From positions 122,543 to 186,542 of the forward strand of contig CAUHNW010000004.1 of NCBI GenBank assembly GCA_959607825.1: 64,000 nucleotides of DNA, written 5' to 3'. A model generated the notes under the pieces. That model was given only the letters and a program-made list of their open reading frames with translations, was not told the origin of the DNA and did no database searches. Numbering within the stretch: the stretch's first letter is position 1; each line of letters starts with the position of its first letter. Source of the stretch: HGM13006 sp900757695. Lineage in GTDB: Bacteria; Bacillota; Clostridia; Oscillospirales; Oscillospiraceae. The translations under genes were made by a program, and so were the position numbers. Shown one piece after another: positions 42,218 to 49,732 of this stretch.

Positions 42218-42639
42218 CGATTTTTTTCCTCCGATGCCATGGCCAGCAGATCCATAAGCCCTTTTTCCTTGATGATGGCTATGCCCTGTCCTTCGTCCCC
42301 CAGTACGATCAGGTTCTCGCCGGGCTGAATGTTAAAAATCTTTCTGGCCCGGGCAGGAATCACGATCTGCCCCTTCTCACCGACCTTGACGGAGCCGAAC
42401 ATATGCTTGCCCTTGGGCGGGATTTGCAGCCCACGATGATCGGCTGGATCATAGTTTACCAGATCATCCAGAGAGACACCAAAGACATCAGCGATGGCCT
42501 TGCTTCTTTCGATATCTGGAAGAGATTCCCCGGTCTCGTACTTGGAAAGTGTCTGCCTGGTGACGCCGATTTTATCCGCTAGCTCCTCCTGAGAGATATG
42601 ATGGAGCTTCCGCAGCGCAATCAAATTATCCCGAAACAT
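42214..42639 (-). CDS. XRE-type HTH regulator fused to an AbrB-like domain
   Basis: The 141-residue protein has an XRE helix-turn-helix at residues 1-60 (ALRKLHHISQEELADKIGVTRQTLSKYETGESLPD) and a C-terminal swapped-hairpin AbrB/SpoVT-like domain at about 85-130 (GSVKVGEKGQIVIPARARKIFNIQPGENLIVLGD). Both bind DNA. ATG at 42639 follows GAGGAGG. It heads the ABC-2 exporter operon and is its likely regulator. Confidence 0.9.
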   Translation of the reverse strand: MFRDNLIALRKLHHISQEELADKIGVTRQTLSKYETGESLPDIERSKAIADVFGVSLDDLVNYDPADHRGLQIPPKGKHMFGSVKVGEKGQIVIPARARKIFNIQPGENLIVLGDEGQGIAIIKEKGLMDLLAMASEEKNR

Positions 42640-42687
42640 AATAGTCTGCCTCCTCTTATTTTTCATACGTTTGCTATGATTGTTAAC

Positions 42688-42717
42688 ATTATAATCGGGA
42701 AGGGGGATCAATGTCTA
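42688..42717 (-). promoter_or_regulatory. Promoter of the XRE/ABC-2 operon
   Basis: On the minus strand TAGACA (42712-42717) and TATAAT (42688-42693) are separated by 18 bp, about 49 bp from the start codon. Confidence 0.6.
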
Positions 42718-42840
42718 CCCGGGATACTTGGCATTTTCACAACGGTTTTGTTCAAATTGGTTGCGCAACAGAGGGCGGGGGCGAAAAGTCAGGCGGATAT
42801 AGTGAAATGGGTGCCGGATAAAAGCACACAAATGGACGAA

Positions 42841-42901
42841 GGCGGCCGAAAAACCTGATCGGTTTTCGACCGCCTAGAGGCAAAGGGCAATGTCCTTTGC
42901 C
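42841..42901 (-). terminator. Two successive hairpins downstream of the decayed GGDEF gene
   Basis: GGCGGCCGAAAAACC pairs with GGTTTTCGACCGCC (42841-42874, 14 of 15 positions), and GGCAAAGG pairs with CCTTTGCC (42879-42901). The first probably ends transcription from the minus strand. Confidence 0.55.
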
Positions 42902-43634
42902 TTTGCCGATGTTGCTTCTGTATCGTTCAAAGTCATAAAAATCCTTTATACAAGCCGGTGAGATGATCCAGAAAAATGGTTTCATTTTTCAGCGCTGTTG
43001 TAATACCGGCAATTGCAACTGCAATGGAGGTCCATGTAATGGCGATTTCAACAAATAGCGCTTGTACCACGACCCCAGTCGCCACGGGAAGGAGAAACGT
43101 CTGCACCGGGAACAGCTTCAATGTGCCAATTTGCTTGCGGCGCATGGCATACAGATACAGACTGTCCAAAATATATAAAACTGCAAAGAGCAGAAACACG
43201 CCGTACAAAGGTCCCCTCTGGTATACGCCGCCTTTATCGCTAAATACCAAGGGATAGAAAATATTGATGATCAATAGAAGACATGCGATCAGCCCGCCAA
43301 TCCGGTAAATGATCTTACGCATGTTTGTAAAAGGGATGTTCATATGTGTCATTATAAACTGTGCCCATGTATAGCCAATCAGAACATTCCCAATAAAGAG
43401 CCATGATCCGCTCAGAAACACCAGAATGTATAAAAGCATTCCGGAGCTGCCGTCCAAATAAAAAACGCAGAGATCTGCAACGTTGGAAATAGCCGTGATC
43501 ACCATCATCCGCAGGATGATGCGCATATCTCTATCGTGGCTCTTTTTCTGACGGTTACTGAAATACAGTGTGCCGAGCAGCAACAGACTGATCAGGTTTG
43601 CTGCAAATACAGAAAACGAAAGGTTTGCATTCAT
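42885..43634 (-). pseudogene. Frameshifted, truncated membrane diguanylate cyclase
   Basis: From ATG 43634 the frame encodes 233 residues with seven transmembrane helices of the type found in front of GGDEF domains. It ends IFLDHLTGLYKGFL. DxLTGLYN marks the first residues of a GGDEF domain, yet the frame stops here at 42933. In the neighbouring frame the text continues (KDFYDFERYRSN) for about 15 residues and is then lost in the hairpins. A single-base shift plus deletion has removed the catalytic domain, leaving only the sensor part. Confidence 0.75.
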
Positions 43635-43769
43635 ATTAAGTTTACCCTTGAAATTCTAATTCATCCTCGTATCAATTATATAAACAACCGCATACGATGC
43701 AACCCTCTTTGCGTAAGCACGGTATAGGATATGGCGTTACAATTGATGTGAGACTAAGATATAGAAAAA

Positions 43770-43910
43770 GACGATTGAGTTCATTAGAATAAAGTTACCA
43801 CACCTCAAAACCAATGAAAGGACTCAATCGTCATGGGTATAGTAACGCAGGTAAAGAAACAAAACAAGAGGTATTTACTGCACGAATTCACCACAAATGA
43901 ACAAGATTAG
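43770..43910 (+). mobile_element. Small insertion-sequence remnant
   Basis: An 11-bp inverted repeat (GACGATTGAGT at 43770-43780; complement at 43822-43832) precedes an ATG at 43833 and 25 codons (MGIVTQVKKQNKRYLLHEFT) that look like the start of a transposase and then stop. The family is not identified. Apart from this, 43635-44010 holds only AT-rich sequence. Confidence 0.4.
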
Positions 43911-44010
43911 GGGATAGAGTCCTCTTCCCAAAGCTTGACACAGGAATTGATTTTTGCTACTATTATGACTGGAAATTCAAAATTGGTCATAACTCCAAGG
44001 AGCGTGGGCA

Positions 44011-44325
44011 GTGGCTTTTACAGACGAACAAAATGAAAGGATCCGCAAAGCCCTGATTCGGGAGGCCCGACGCTGCGGCATTACCATCGGGATGCGGAAG
44101 ACCTCTGTGGAGCAGCTGACGAAGGCCGTTGGGATTTCCAAGGGGTCGTTTTACAAATTCTTCGATTCCAAGGAGCTGCTGTTTTTCGCCGTGCTGGAGG
44201 ATATCCATACCGAGTGTTTTGCGGCGGCGCAGAGGTCTTTACAGGAGCATGCGGTGTTTGATCCTGCCAATCGTGCGGCAGCGGCAATCCTTGCTGCTTG
44301 CCGGGGCAGCTGGAGTGAAATGTGA
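44011..44325 (+). pseudogene. Truncated TetR-family regulator
   Basis: The frame encodes 104 residues that begin as a normal TetR protein: an N-terminal helix-turn-helix near 32-60 (SVEQLTKAVGISKGSFYKFFDSKELLFFAVLEDI). It breaks after ILAACRG, about half the usual 190-residue length, where an ISL3-like transposase fragment on the opposite strand begins. The DNA-binding part could still be made, without the ligand-binding/dimerisation domain. Confidence 0.75.
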
Positions 44326-44408
44326 ACCTCATTACAAAGATTTTTGACATCTGTGATAATTACATCTTCCAGATTCAGAAGTTTTGCAGTATAATCTTTG
44401 TTGAGCAT
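44310..44408 (-). mobile_element. 5' fragment of an ISL3-type transposase gene
   Basis: Translation from ATG 44408 (site GAAAGG) gives MLNKDYTAKLLNLEDVIITD and then VKNLCNEVHISLQLPR, which resembles the N-terminus of ISL3 transposases just before their zinc ribbon. It then runs into the TetR fragment. The start codon lies in one arm of a 13-bp inverted repeat (44401-44413 and 44461-44473). That would fold the ribosome-binding site and start into a hairpin on read-through transcripts, a common IS safeguard. Confidence 0.5.
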
Positions 44409-44489
44409 AGCGATTCATCCTTTCTCGTGATTGGTGGTACTTTTATGACAAAGGGTTTTTTCGCTATGCTCAACCTTCTTTTTATGACA

Positions 44490-44518
44490 TTGGGGTCAGG
44501 TTCATCACCTGACCCCAA
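44490..44518. repeat. Perfect 12-bp palindromic stem (REP/IS-end-like)
   Basis: TTGGGGTCAGGT and ACCTGACCCCAA flank a 5-nt loop. Such GGGTCAGG palindromes occur at ends of REP-associated elements. It lies between the ISL3 fragment and the tRNA terminator. Confidence 0.55.
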
Positions 44519-44544
44519 CATTTATTATAGAACCTAAAAAGAAA

Positions 44545-44589
44545 CTGGACACCAATCACGATACCCATTGTATCAAAATTGGTGTCCAG
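44545..44589 (-). terminator. Terminator of the tRNA operon
   Basis: CTGGACACCAAT and ATTGGTGTCCAG (12 bp) form the outer stem, with GATAC/GTATC inside. On the minus strand the stem is followed by TTTCTTTTT. Confidence 0.85.
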
Positions 44590-44592
44590 TTA

Positions 44593-44670
<78 letters not shown>

Positions 44671-44677
44671 TATACTG

Positions 44678-44751
44678 TGGAGCGGGTGGGGGGAATCGAA
44701 CCCCTGTATTCAGCTTGGGAAGCTGATGTTCTGCCATTGAACTACACCCGC
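44678..44751 (-). tRNA. tRNA-Gly (anticodon CCC)
   Basis: The minus strand reads GCGGGTGTAGTTCAATGGCA at the 5' end, anticodon stem CAGCT/AGCTG with loop TTCCCAA, T-arm GGGGTTCGATTCCCC, and an encoded CCA at 44678-44680. It is cotranscribed with tRNA-Val 7 bp downstream. Confidence 0.93.
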
Positions 44752-44763
44752 AATGTAAGCCTG

Positions 44764-44792
44764 ATTATAGCACGGAACGTTTCAAAATGCAA
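44764..44792 (-). promoter_or_regulatory. tRNA operon promoter
   Basis: TTGCAT (44787-44792) and TATAAT (44764-44769) on the minus strand, 17-bp spacer, directly upstream of tRNA-Gly. Confidence 0.8.
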
Positions 44793-44823
44793 GAGGTAAT
44801 GTAAAACTTTTTTCCGGCAGGCC

Positions 44824-44861
44824 AAAACTTCCGGCGAACCGCAGGTGCGGCCCGCCGGAAG
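44824..44861 (-). terminator. Terminator after the second enoate-reductase-type gene
   Basis: CTTCCGGCG and CGCCGGAAG with inner GCCGCA/TGCGGT pairing form a long stem on the minus strand, followed by TTTT. Confidence 0.85.
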
Positions 44862-44893
44862 AAGGCGGCAGGGGGTTGCCGGGAAGGCAGAAC

Positions 44894-46960
44894 TCAGATC
44901 CGCATAGCGGCCGCAAAGGCGGAGCGGGTGGCGGTCTGTACATTGCCGGAGCCCTCATTGTCCCCGATGATGATAAAGGTATCAGCTACATCGGCAAAGG
45001 TCAGCGCCTCGTCCTGCGCAGCGGCCATGCCGCCGCAGGCCACGATGGAATCGCAGGGAATGGTGTGGCTTTCTCCCTGCTTGTCCGTATAGGTCACAGC
45101 GCCGGGGGCAACCGCAGTGGTGGTGGCCTTTTTAATGGGAGTCAGATTGGGCATCTTGCCCCATGCATCTGCAAACATGGAGTAGTAATGGACACGATCC
45201 GCCTCGGCGGCGAACTTCCGCTGACGGGAGAGAATGGTGACATTATGACCGTTCTCTGCCAGATACATGGCGGTCTCCATGCCAATCTCGCCGCCGCCGA
45301 TAACCACTACGTCCTTGCCCAGCTCCTGCTCTTTTCCATAGACCTCGATGGGATTGTAGACGCCGGTAATGGGTGCACCGGCTTCGTTCAGAAGGCCCGG
45401 GATGGGCGGGAACTTGGGGGCTGCGCCAAGGGCGGCGATGATGGCGTCGTATTCCTCCACGGCCAGCAGTTCCGGCGTAGCGGTGGTGCTTAGCTTTACA
45501 TCCACAGCGCTCTTTTCAAGCTGTGCGATCAGGTAGTTTTTGTAGTCCCGCAGGGGCCACTTGAAGCTGGAATAGTCGGCATGAAGCAACTGGCCGCCCA
45601 GCTTATCGGACTTTTCATACAGGGTGACGCTGTGTCTACGCTGACAGAGATAGAGGGCAGCACGCATACCGGCAGGGCCGCCGCCGATAACGGCAACCTT
45701 TTTGGGCGTGGTGGAGGCGGGCACCAGCGCAGAGAGCTTGTGGGTAATGCCAATCTCCGGGTTCACGGTACATACGGACTTCCAAGGGCCCTGCATGCCG
45801 AGACCGTGGCAGCGGTTACAGCGGACGCAGGGAACCACATCCTCACCACGGCCCTGAAGGATCTTTTCTCCATACTGGCTGTCGCAGATAAAGGCGCGGC
45901 CAATGCCGATCATGTCTGTCTTGCCGGAGGCGATGTATTCCTCCATGTCGTCTAGATCCTGGAAACCGCCGATGGGGGCGGTGATGATCTTTGCACCGCT
46001 CTCCTTGATGGCGGCGGCATACCGAAGGGTCAGCGGATCGTGGGGTACGGAGTTGAAGCCCGTGGGATGGGCCAGATCGCCGTCGCCTGCCCGGAGCTGG
46101 AGAATGTCGATGTAGCCCTCGGCCAGCTTGGCGAAGGTCACGATATCCTCAATGGTGAGGCCGTCGTCTTCTTCACCGGATACCTGCATTTCCACCAGAA
46201 AATCCTTTCCATAGGCTTCCTTGACGGCCTTTGCCACCATGATGGGGAACTTGGCTCGGTTCTCCATGGGGCCGCCGAATTCATCGGTACGTTTGTTGTA
46301 CTTGGGGGACAGGAACTTGCTGAGCAGGGTAGCGCCGTAGGAGGCATGGATGGAGCACATGTCGTAGCCGCAGCCCACATAGTATTTGAGCTTTTTCACC
46401 AGCGTATCGCAGTATTCCTCCATCTCCTTGAGACCCATGGCCTTGATGGGGCCGTCGTGGGCATCGGGGGGGCCGAAGGGCATGGGAGCGCCGTCGCCGC
46501 CCATGGGGCCGCCCATCATTTCTTCCATTTCCTCCATCATCTCTTCCATCTCGGCGGGAGACAGCTCCGGCATGCCGCCAGCCGGTTCGCCGTCATAGAC
46601 GCCATAGCCGGCAGGCGCAGAGAGATGGGTAGCGGCGGAGACCTTTGCGCCGTAGAAGTGGATCTGATCCACCATCAGGGTCATGGCGTTTTCCAGTGCG
46701 GGGTCACGGGTATCCCACATGGGGAAATGACATCCGTCACCGAAGCCTTCCCGCTGCTTGAGATTGGTCCAGTCGCCGATGGTGACAATGGCAGCGCCGT
46801 TCTTTGCCAGTCCTACCAGATAGTCCACCACGGCATCGGAGGGGTACAGCTCCGGACCCTGCAAAAAGTGGGGCAGGGCGTTGGCGGACAGCAGGCGGCT
46901 TTTGAGAATGACGTTGCCCACCTTCAGGGGAGAGAGAATGTGCTTGTACTTACGGCTCAT
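44894..46960 (-). CDS. Old yellow enzyme/enoate reductase-type flavoenzyme, second copy
   Basis: The 688-residue protein has the same FMN-barrel, 4Fe-4S and FAD/NAD layout as 1470-3485. Cluster cysteines are C378, C381, C384 and C397. The FAD loop is VIGGGPAGMRAALYL, and a second nucleotide loop is VVIGGGEIGMETAMYLAENG. Residues 128-170 are a striking insertion of Met, Glu, Gly and Pro (MEEMMEEMEEMMGGPMGG) inside the barrel. Members include clostridial enoate, dienoyl-CoA and flavone reductases. Here the gene is preceded on the same strand by a DAPG/phloretin-hydrolase-family gene, so a plant polyphenol or aryl-ketone substrate is a reasonable guess, not a proof. ATG 46960 follows GAAGGAG. 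Confidence 0.9.
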   Translation of the reverse strand: MSRKYKHILSPLKVGNVILKSRLLSANALPHFLQGPELYPSDAVVDYLVGLAKNGAAIVTIGDWTNLKQREGFGDGCHFPMWDTRDPALENAMTLMVDQIHFYGAKVSAATHLSAPAGYGVYDGEPAGGMPELSPAEMEEMMEEMEEMMGGPMGGDGAPMPFGPPDAHDGPIKAMGLKEMEEYCDTLVKKLKYYVGCGYDMCSIHASYGATLLSKFLSPKYNKRTDEFGGPMENRAKFPIMVAKAVKEAYGKDFLVEMQVSGEEDDGLTIEDIVTFAKLAEGYIDILQLRAGDGDLAHPTGFNSVPHDPLTLRYAAAIKESGAKIITAPIGGFQDLDDMEEYIASGKTDMIGIGRAFICDSQYGEKILQGRGEDVVPCVRCNRCHGLGMQGPWKSVCTVNPEIGITHKLSALVPASTTPKKVAVIGGGPAGMRAALYLCQRRHSVTLYEKSDKLGGQLLHADYSSFKWPLRDYKNYLIAQLEKSAVDVKLSTTATPELLAVEEYDAIIAALGAAPKFPPIPGLLNEAGAPITGVYNPIEVYGKEQELGKDVVVIGGGEIGMETAMYLAENGHNVTILSRQRKFAAEADRVHYYSMFADAWGKMPNLTPIKKATTTAVAPGAVTYTDKQGESHTIPCDSIVACGGMAAAQDEALTFADVADTFIIIGDNEGSGNVQTATRSAFAAAMRI

Positions 46961-47004
46961 CGTAATCGCTCCTTCTAAAATCGTTTTCAGGTCAACATGT
47001 TAGT

Positions 47005-47010
47005 ATTATA
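47005..47010 (-). promoter_or_regulatory. -10 element of the second enoate-reductase-type gene
   Basis: TATAAT on the minus strand, 45 bp upstream of the start codon. The matching -35 (TGTTCA at 17 bp) is weak, so activation may be needed. Confidence 0.45.
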
Positions 47011-47115
47011 ACAAAGAGAGATGCAGATGAACAGTGGCGATTTGTGCTTTGCTTGCTGGAATGTATCCCCGAAAACGAATGTACCCCAAATACCGCCCGT
47101 GCAGAGATAAAGCAA

Positions 47116-47146
47116 GCGCCCCTTCCGCTGCTGCGGAAAGGGACGC
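47116..47146 (-). terminator. Terminator-like hairpin after the hydrolase gene
   Basis: GCGTCCCTTTCCGC and GCGGAAGGGGCGC pair on the minus strand around a short AGCA loop, followed by a T-rich stretch. Confidence 0.7.
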
Positions 47147-47153
47147 CTGAAGA

Positions 47154-47927
47154 TCAGAAGGCAACAGGGCCGTTTTCGGAGAGATACCGGAGGCCGTTTT
47201 CGGTGTTCTCCACGGTCAGATCACAGGGGACATTCTGGCTGGGATCCGGATGACCCTCCCAAAGATGATAGAGGGCGGGCAGAAAGACCGGCCAGCGGCT
47301 GGCCTCATATTCCGAGTGGGCAGCGCCGTCCTCCGGGGCAGGGGCAGCGGAGGGATCTTCCAGAACAAAGGCCGGAGGCTCAGAGCAGCGGGTATTGGCA
47401 ACTCCGGCAACAATGTGGTTCAGTCCCCCTTCGGCATCTTCCCACATATGTACGGTGGAATCCACAAACTCTCCCTTGGCGTTGAAAACGCCTTCTACGA
47501 TCACATGAGACAGATGGGAGGTGAAGAAAAACCATTCAAGACTCAGCCGGTTGATCTGGATGCCGCTGCCGCCGAAAACCGGTTTCCCGGGAACCATGGC
47601 CTCAGAGATCATGTGGGCGGAGTTCAGGAAGCCATACTGGCTGGGGCTCTTGACCCAGTTAAAGCGCTTGTGGGAGCCGGGAGCCCAGAGATAATAGCCT
47701 TTTTCCATGTTGGCCCACCACCAGTCCATCATTTTTGCGGTGACACCCGGGAGAAAGTGCTGGGCCTGGGTGGTGATCACATAGCCCTTTTCTCTGCAAG
47801 ACTCGGTAAGCTCCAAAGGCGCATAGGCAGGGGTGGGGGCAGACAGGGGCGTGAAGGGCAGGGTGGGGACATGAATATTGTCCTGTATGGGCAGATAGGT
47901 CTGCCCGCCGTTGGGGATGTATTCCAT
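47154..47927 (-). CDS. DAPG/phloretin-hydrolase-family protein
   Basis: The 257-residue soluble protein resembles the PhlG family of C-C bond hydrolases (2,4-diacetylphloroglucinol hydrolase, phloretin hydrolase). Supporting stretches are VTAKMMDWWWANMEKGYYLWAPGSHKRFNWV in the first half, TSHLSHVIVEGVFN with a His and a Glu suited to metal binding, and the late ALYHLWEGHP with another His/Glu set. The family uses zinc to split an acyl group from a phloroglucinol ring. Assignment is from memory of the family pattern. It has its own promoter and lies 194 bp upstream of an enoate-reductase-type gene on the same strand. Confidence 0.7.
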   Translation of the reverse strand: MEYIPNGGQTYLPIQDNIHVPTLPFTPLSAPTPAYAPLELTESCREKGYVITTQAQHFLPGVTAKMMDWWWANMEKGYYLWAPGSHKRFNWVKSPSQYGFLNSAHMISEAMVPGKPVFGGSGIQINRLSLEWFFFTSHLSHVIVEGVFNAKGEFVDSTVHMWEDAEGGLNHIVAGVANTRCSEPPAFVLEDPSAAPAPEDGAAHSEYEASRWPVFLPALYHLWEGHPDPSQNVPCDLTVENTENGLRYLSENGPVAF

Positions 47928-47964
47928 AAGAGAACGACTCCATTTCTATAAGTATGATAATCCT

Positions 47965-47993
47965 ATTATAGCGAAAAATTCGCTGTGCCGCAA
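47965..47993 (-). promoter_or_regulatory. Promoter of the hydrolase gene
   Basis: TTGCGG (47988-47993) and TATAAT (47965-47970) on the minus strand with a 17-bp spacer. Confidence 0.65.
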
Positions 47994-48073
47994 ATATCCA
48001 TTTTGCGGGATCCTATAGCCGGAGGGAATAGTACTAGCTTGCCGCAGAACGTTGAATAGAGCCTATGCCAGTG

Positions 48074-48101
48074 AAAACGCCGCCGGAGACCGGCGGCGTT
48101 T
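48074..48101 (-). terminator. Terminator of the SLH-CAP gene
   Basis: AAACGCCGCC and GGCGGCGTTT (10 bp) with a 7-nt loop, followed by TTTCACTGG on the minus strand. Confidence 0.85.
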
Positions 48102-48107
48102 CGTTAT

Positions 48108-49598
48108 TTACCATTCTCCATAGAAATCCTGCGTCCAGTAGGGGCCGGTGCATGCGCCTACGCCCAGATGGGTAAAGGTGGGATACAGCATATTCTGGCG
48201 ATGACCGTAGGAGTTCAGCCAGGAGTTGAAGGCGGTAAAGCCATTCCCCTGTCCCCATGCGATGTTTTCCCCGCAGGCGCGGTAGCTGATTCCCTGGGCG
48301 TCCAGCCGGTCCACAAAGGTGCGGCCATCGAGACTGTCATGCTCGAAATAGTTCTGATCCCGCATGTCCTCGCAGTGGAGCCGGGCAGCAGTGGCGGCGG
48401 GTTCACTCCACTTCAGGATCTGCAGGCCGTGGAGGGCTCGATAGGCGTTGACCAGATGGAAATTCAGCTTGCATTCGGCGTAGAGGGTCTGGGCGGTCTC
48501 CTCATCGCTGTCGCTTCTTATATTATTGTCATAGAGAATGTAAGAGGTGATGCTGTCATTGTCATAACCGTCCGCTATGCATTCAACGCCGCTATGTACG
48601 CCGGGCTGGCGGACAGCCTCCTGAAGTGCCTGATCCATTGCATCGTCAATAGACTGACCGGGGTGGTGATCCATGAAGGAGACGCTGGGGCCGCTGGCAC
48701 AAATCTCGTATACCACGCCGTCCTTTACATGGGCCATAAAGAAATTCTCATAGGTATCGGTCCCATAGACATACCATGTGGCGTCCGAATCAAAGCCGGT
48801 GAGGGTCTCGTCCGGCTGTCCTGCCTGTGCGGTGAGGGTGGAAACGCTCATGCCCAGCTGGTAGCTCGTCCCCTGCACCTGAATAGAATCCACGGAACCC
48901 TCAAAGGAACCGGAGGGATCGGGATCTTCGGGAACGGCAGGATCATTGGAGGGGTCATCGTCAAAGTACTGGATGAATCGCATCATGATGGTGGCAATCT
49001 GCGAACGCTTTGCGGTGCCGGTGGGCTGGATGATGGTGCCGCCGTCTTTGGTGATGCCAGTGATGATGCCTGCACCTACAGACCAGGAAATGGCGTTAAA
49101 GGCCCAGCCGTGGACCGAGGATCGGTCAGAGAAGGCGTAGAGCCGGTTGCTGGCGCTGAGGTCATAGCCGCAGTACTCGGCATAGCGGTAGAGGATCGTT
49201 ACCAGCTGCTCCCGGGTGACGGGCTTATTTGGCCCCATACTGCCGTTGCCGTAGCCGGTGAGAATGTCATGATCGTAGGCCCAGCAGATGCTGTCGAAGT
49301 ACCACGCGTCCAGCGGCACGTCATTGAATATGATCTGAGACGATGACGGCTCACCTGCCATACGATGGAGGATCGTGACCACCATGGCGCGGGTGGCGGT
49401 GCCGTTGGGGTTGAACCTGCCGCCGCCGACTCCATTCATCAGGCCGTTTTCATAGGCGTACTGTACGCTGTCCTCATACCATGCGCCGGATGGCACGTCA
49501 GAAAACGGCGTGTTGGCTGCCGATGCTGGAACCAGCCAAACGCCAAGGCAGAGGGACAGGCACAGAAGCAGCGCTGTCAAACGGGAAAGTTTTTTCAT
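48108..49598 (-). CDS. Surface protein with three SLH domains and a CAP domain
   Basis: The 496-residue exported protein has a signal peptide (residues 1-27). Three S-layer homology repeats follow to about residue 205 (FSDVPSGAWYEDSVQYAYENGLMNG, then FNDVPLDAWYFDS, and YAFSDRSSVHGWAFNAISW), each about 60 residues. An acidic linker leads to a CAP-associated region (about 235-340) and a C-terminal CAP/SCP domain with HCEDMRDQNYFEHDSLDG, CGENIAWGQ and GHRQNMLYPTFTHLGVG. SLH domains bind pyruvylated wall polymer; CAP domains in bacteria are extracellular and of varied or unknown activity. ATG 49598 follows AGAGG. Confidence 0.94.
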   Translation of the reverse strand: MKKLSRLTALLLCLSLCLGVWLVPASAANTPFSDVPSGAWYEDSVQYAYENGLMNGVGGGRFNPNGTATRAMVVTILHRMAGEPSSSQIIFNDVPLDAWYFDSICWAYDHDILTGYGNGSMGPNKPVTREQLVTILYRYAEYCGYDLSASNRLYAFSDRSSVHGWAFNAISWSVGAGIITGITKDGGTIIQPTGTAKRSQIATIMMRFIQYFDDDPSNDPAVPEDPDPSGSFEGSVDSIQVQGTSYQLGMSVSTLTAQAGQPDETLTGFDSDATWYVYGTDTYENFFMAHVKDGVVYEICASGPSVSFMDHHPGQSIDDAMDQALQEAVRQPGVHSGVECIADGYDNDSITSYILYDNNIRSDSDEETAQTLYAECKLNFHLVNAYRALHGLQILKWSEPAATAARLHCEDMRDQNYFEHDSLDGRTFVDRLDAQGISYRACGENIAWGQGNGFTAFNSWLNSYGHRQNMLYPTFTHLGVGACTGPYWTQDFYGEW

Positions 49599-49638
49599 GT
49601 TTTTTCCTCTTTTCTTCATTCATAGGTAAGATAAGCTA

Positions 49639-49667
49639 ACTATATCGAATCGCAGGGAAATGGTCAA
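49639..49667 (-). promoter_or_regulatory. Promoter of the SLH-CAP gene
   Basis: TTGACC (49662-49667) and TATAGT (49639-49644) on the minus strand with a 17-bp spacer. Confidence 0.65.
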
Positions 49668-49689
49668 TGAAATAATTTGGTAATCTGCA

Positions 49690-49720
49690 AAAAAGTTCCC
49701 GCGCGAAGGCGAGAACTTTT
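49690..49720 (-). terminator. Terminator after the FAD reductase gene
   Basis: AAGTTCTCGC and GCGCGGGAACTT pair around CTTC on the minus strand, followed by TTTTTTGC. Confidence 0.8.
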
Positions 49721-49732
49721 CCGATTCAGAAT

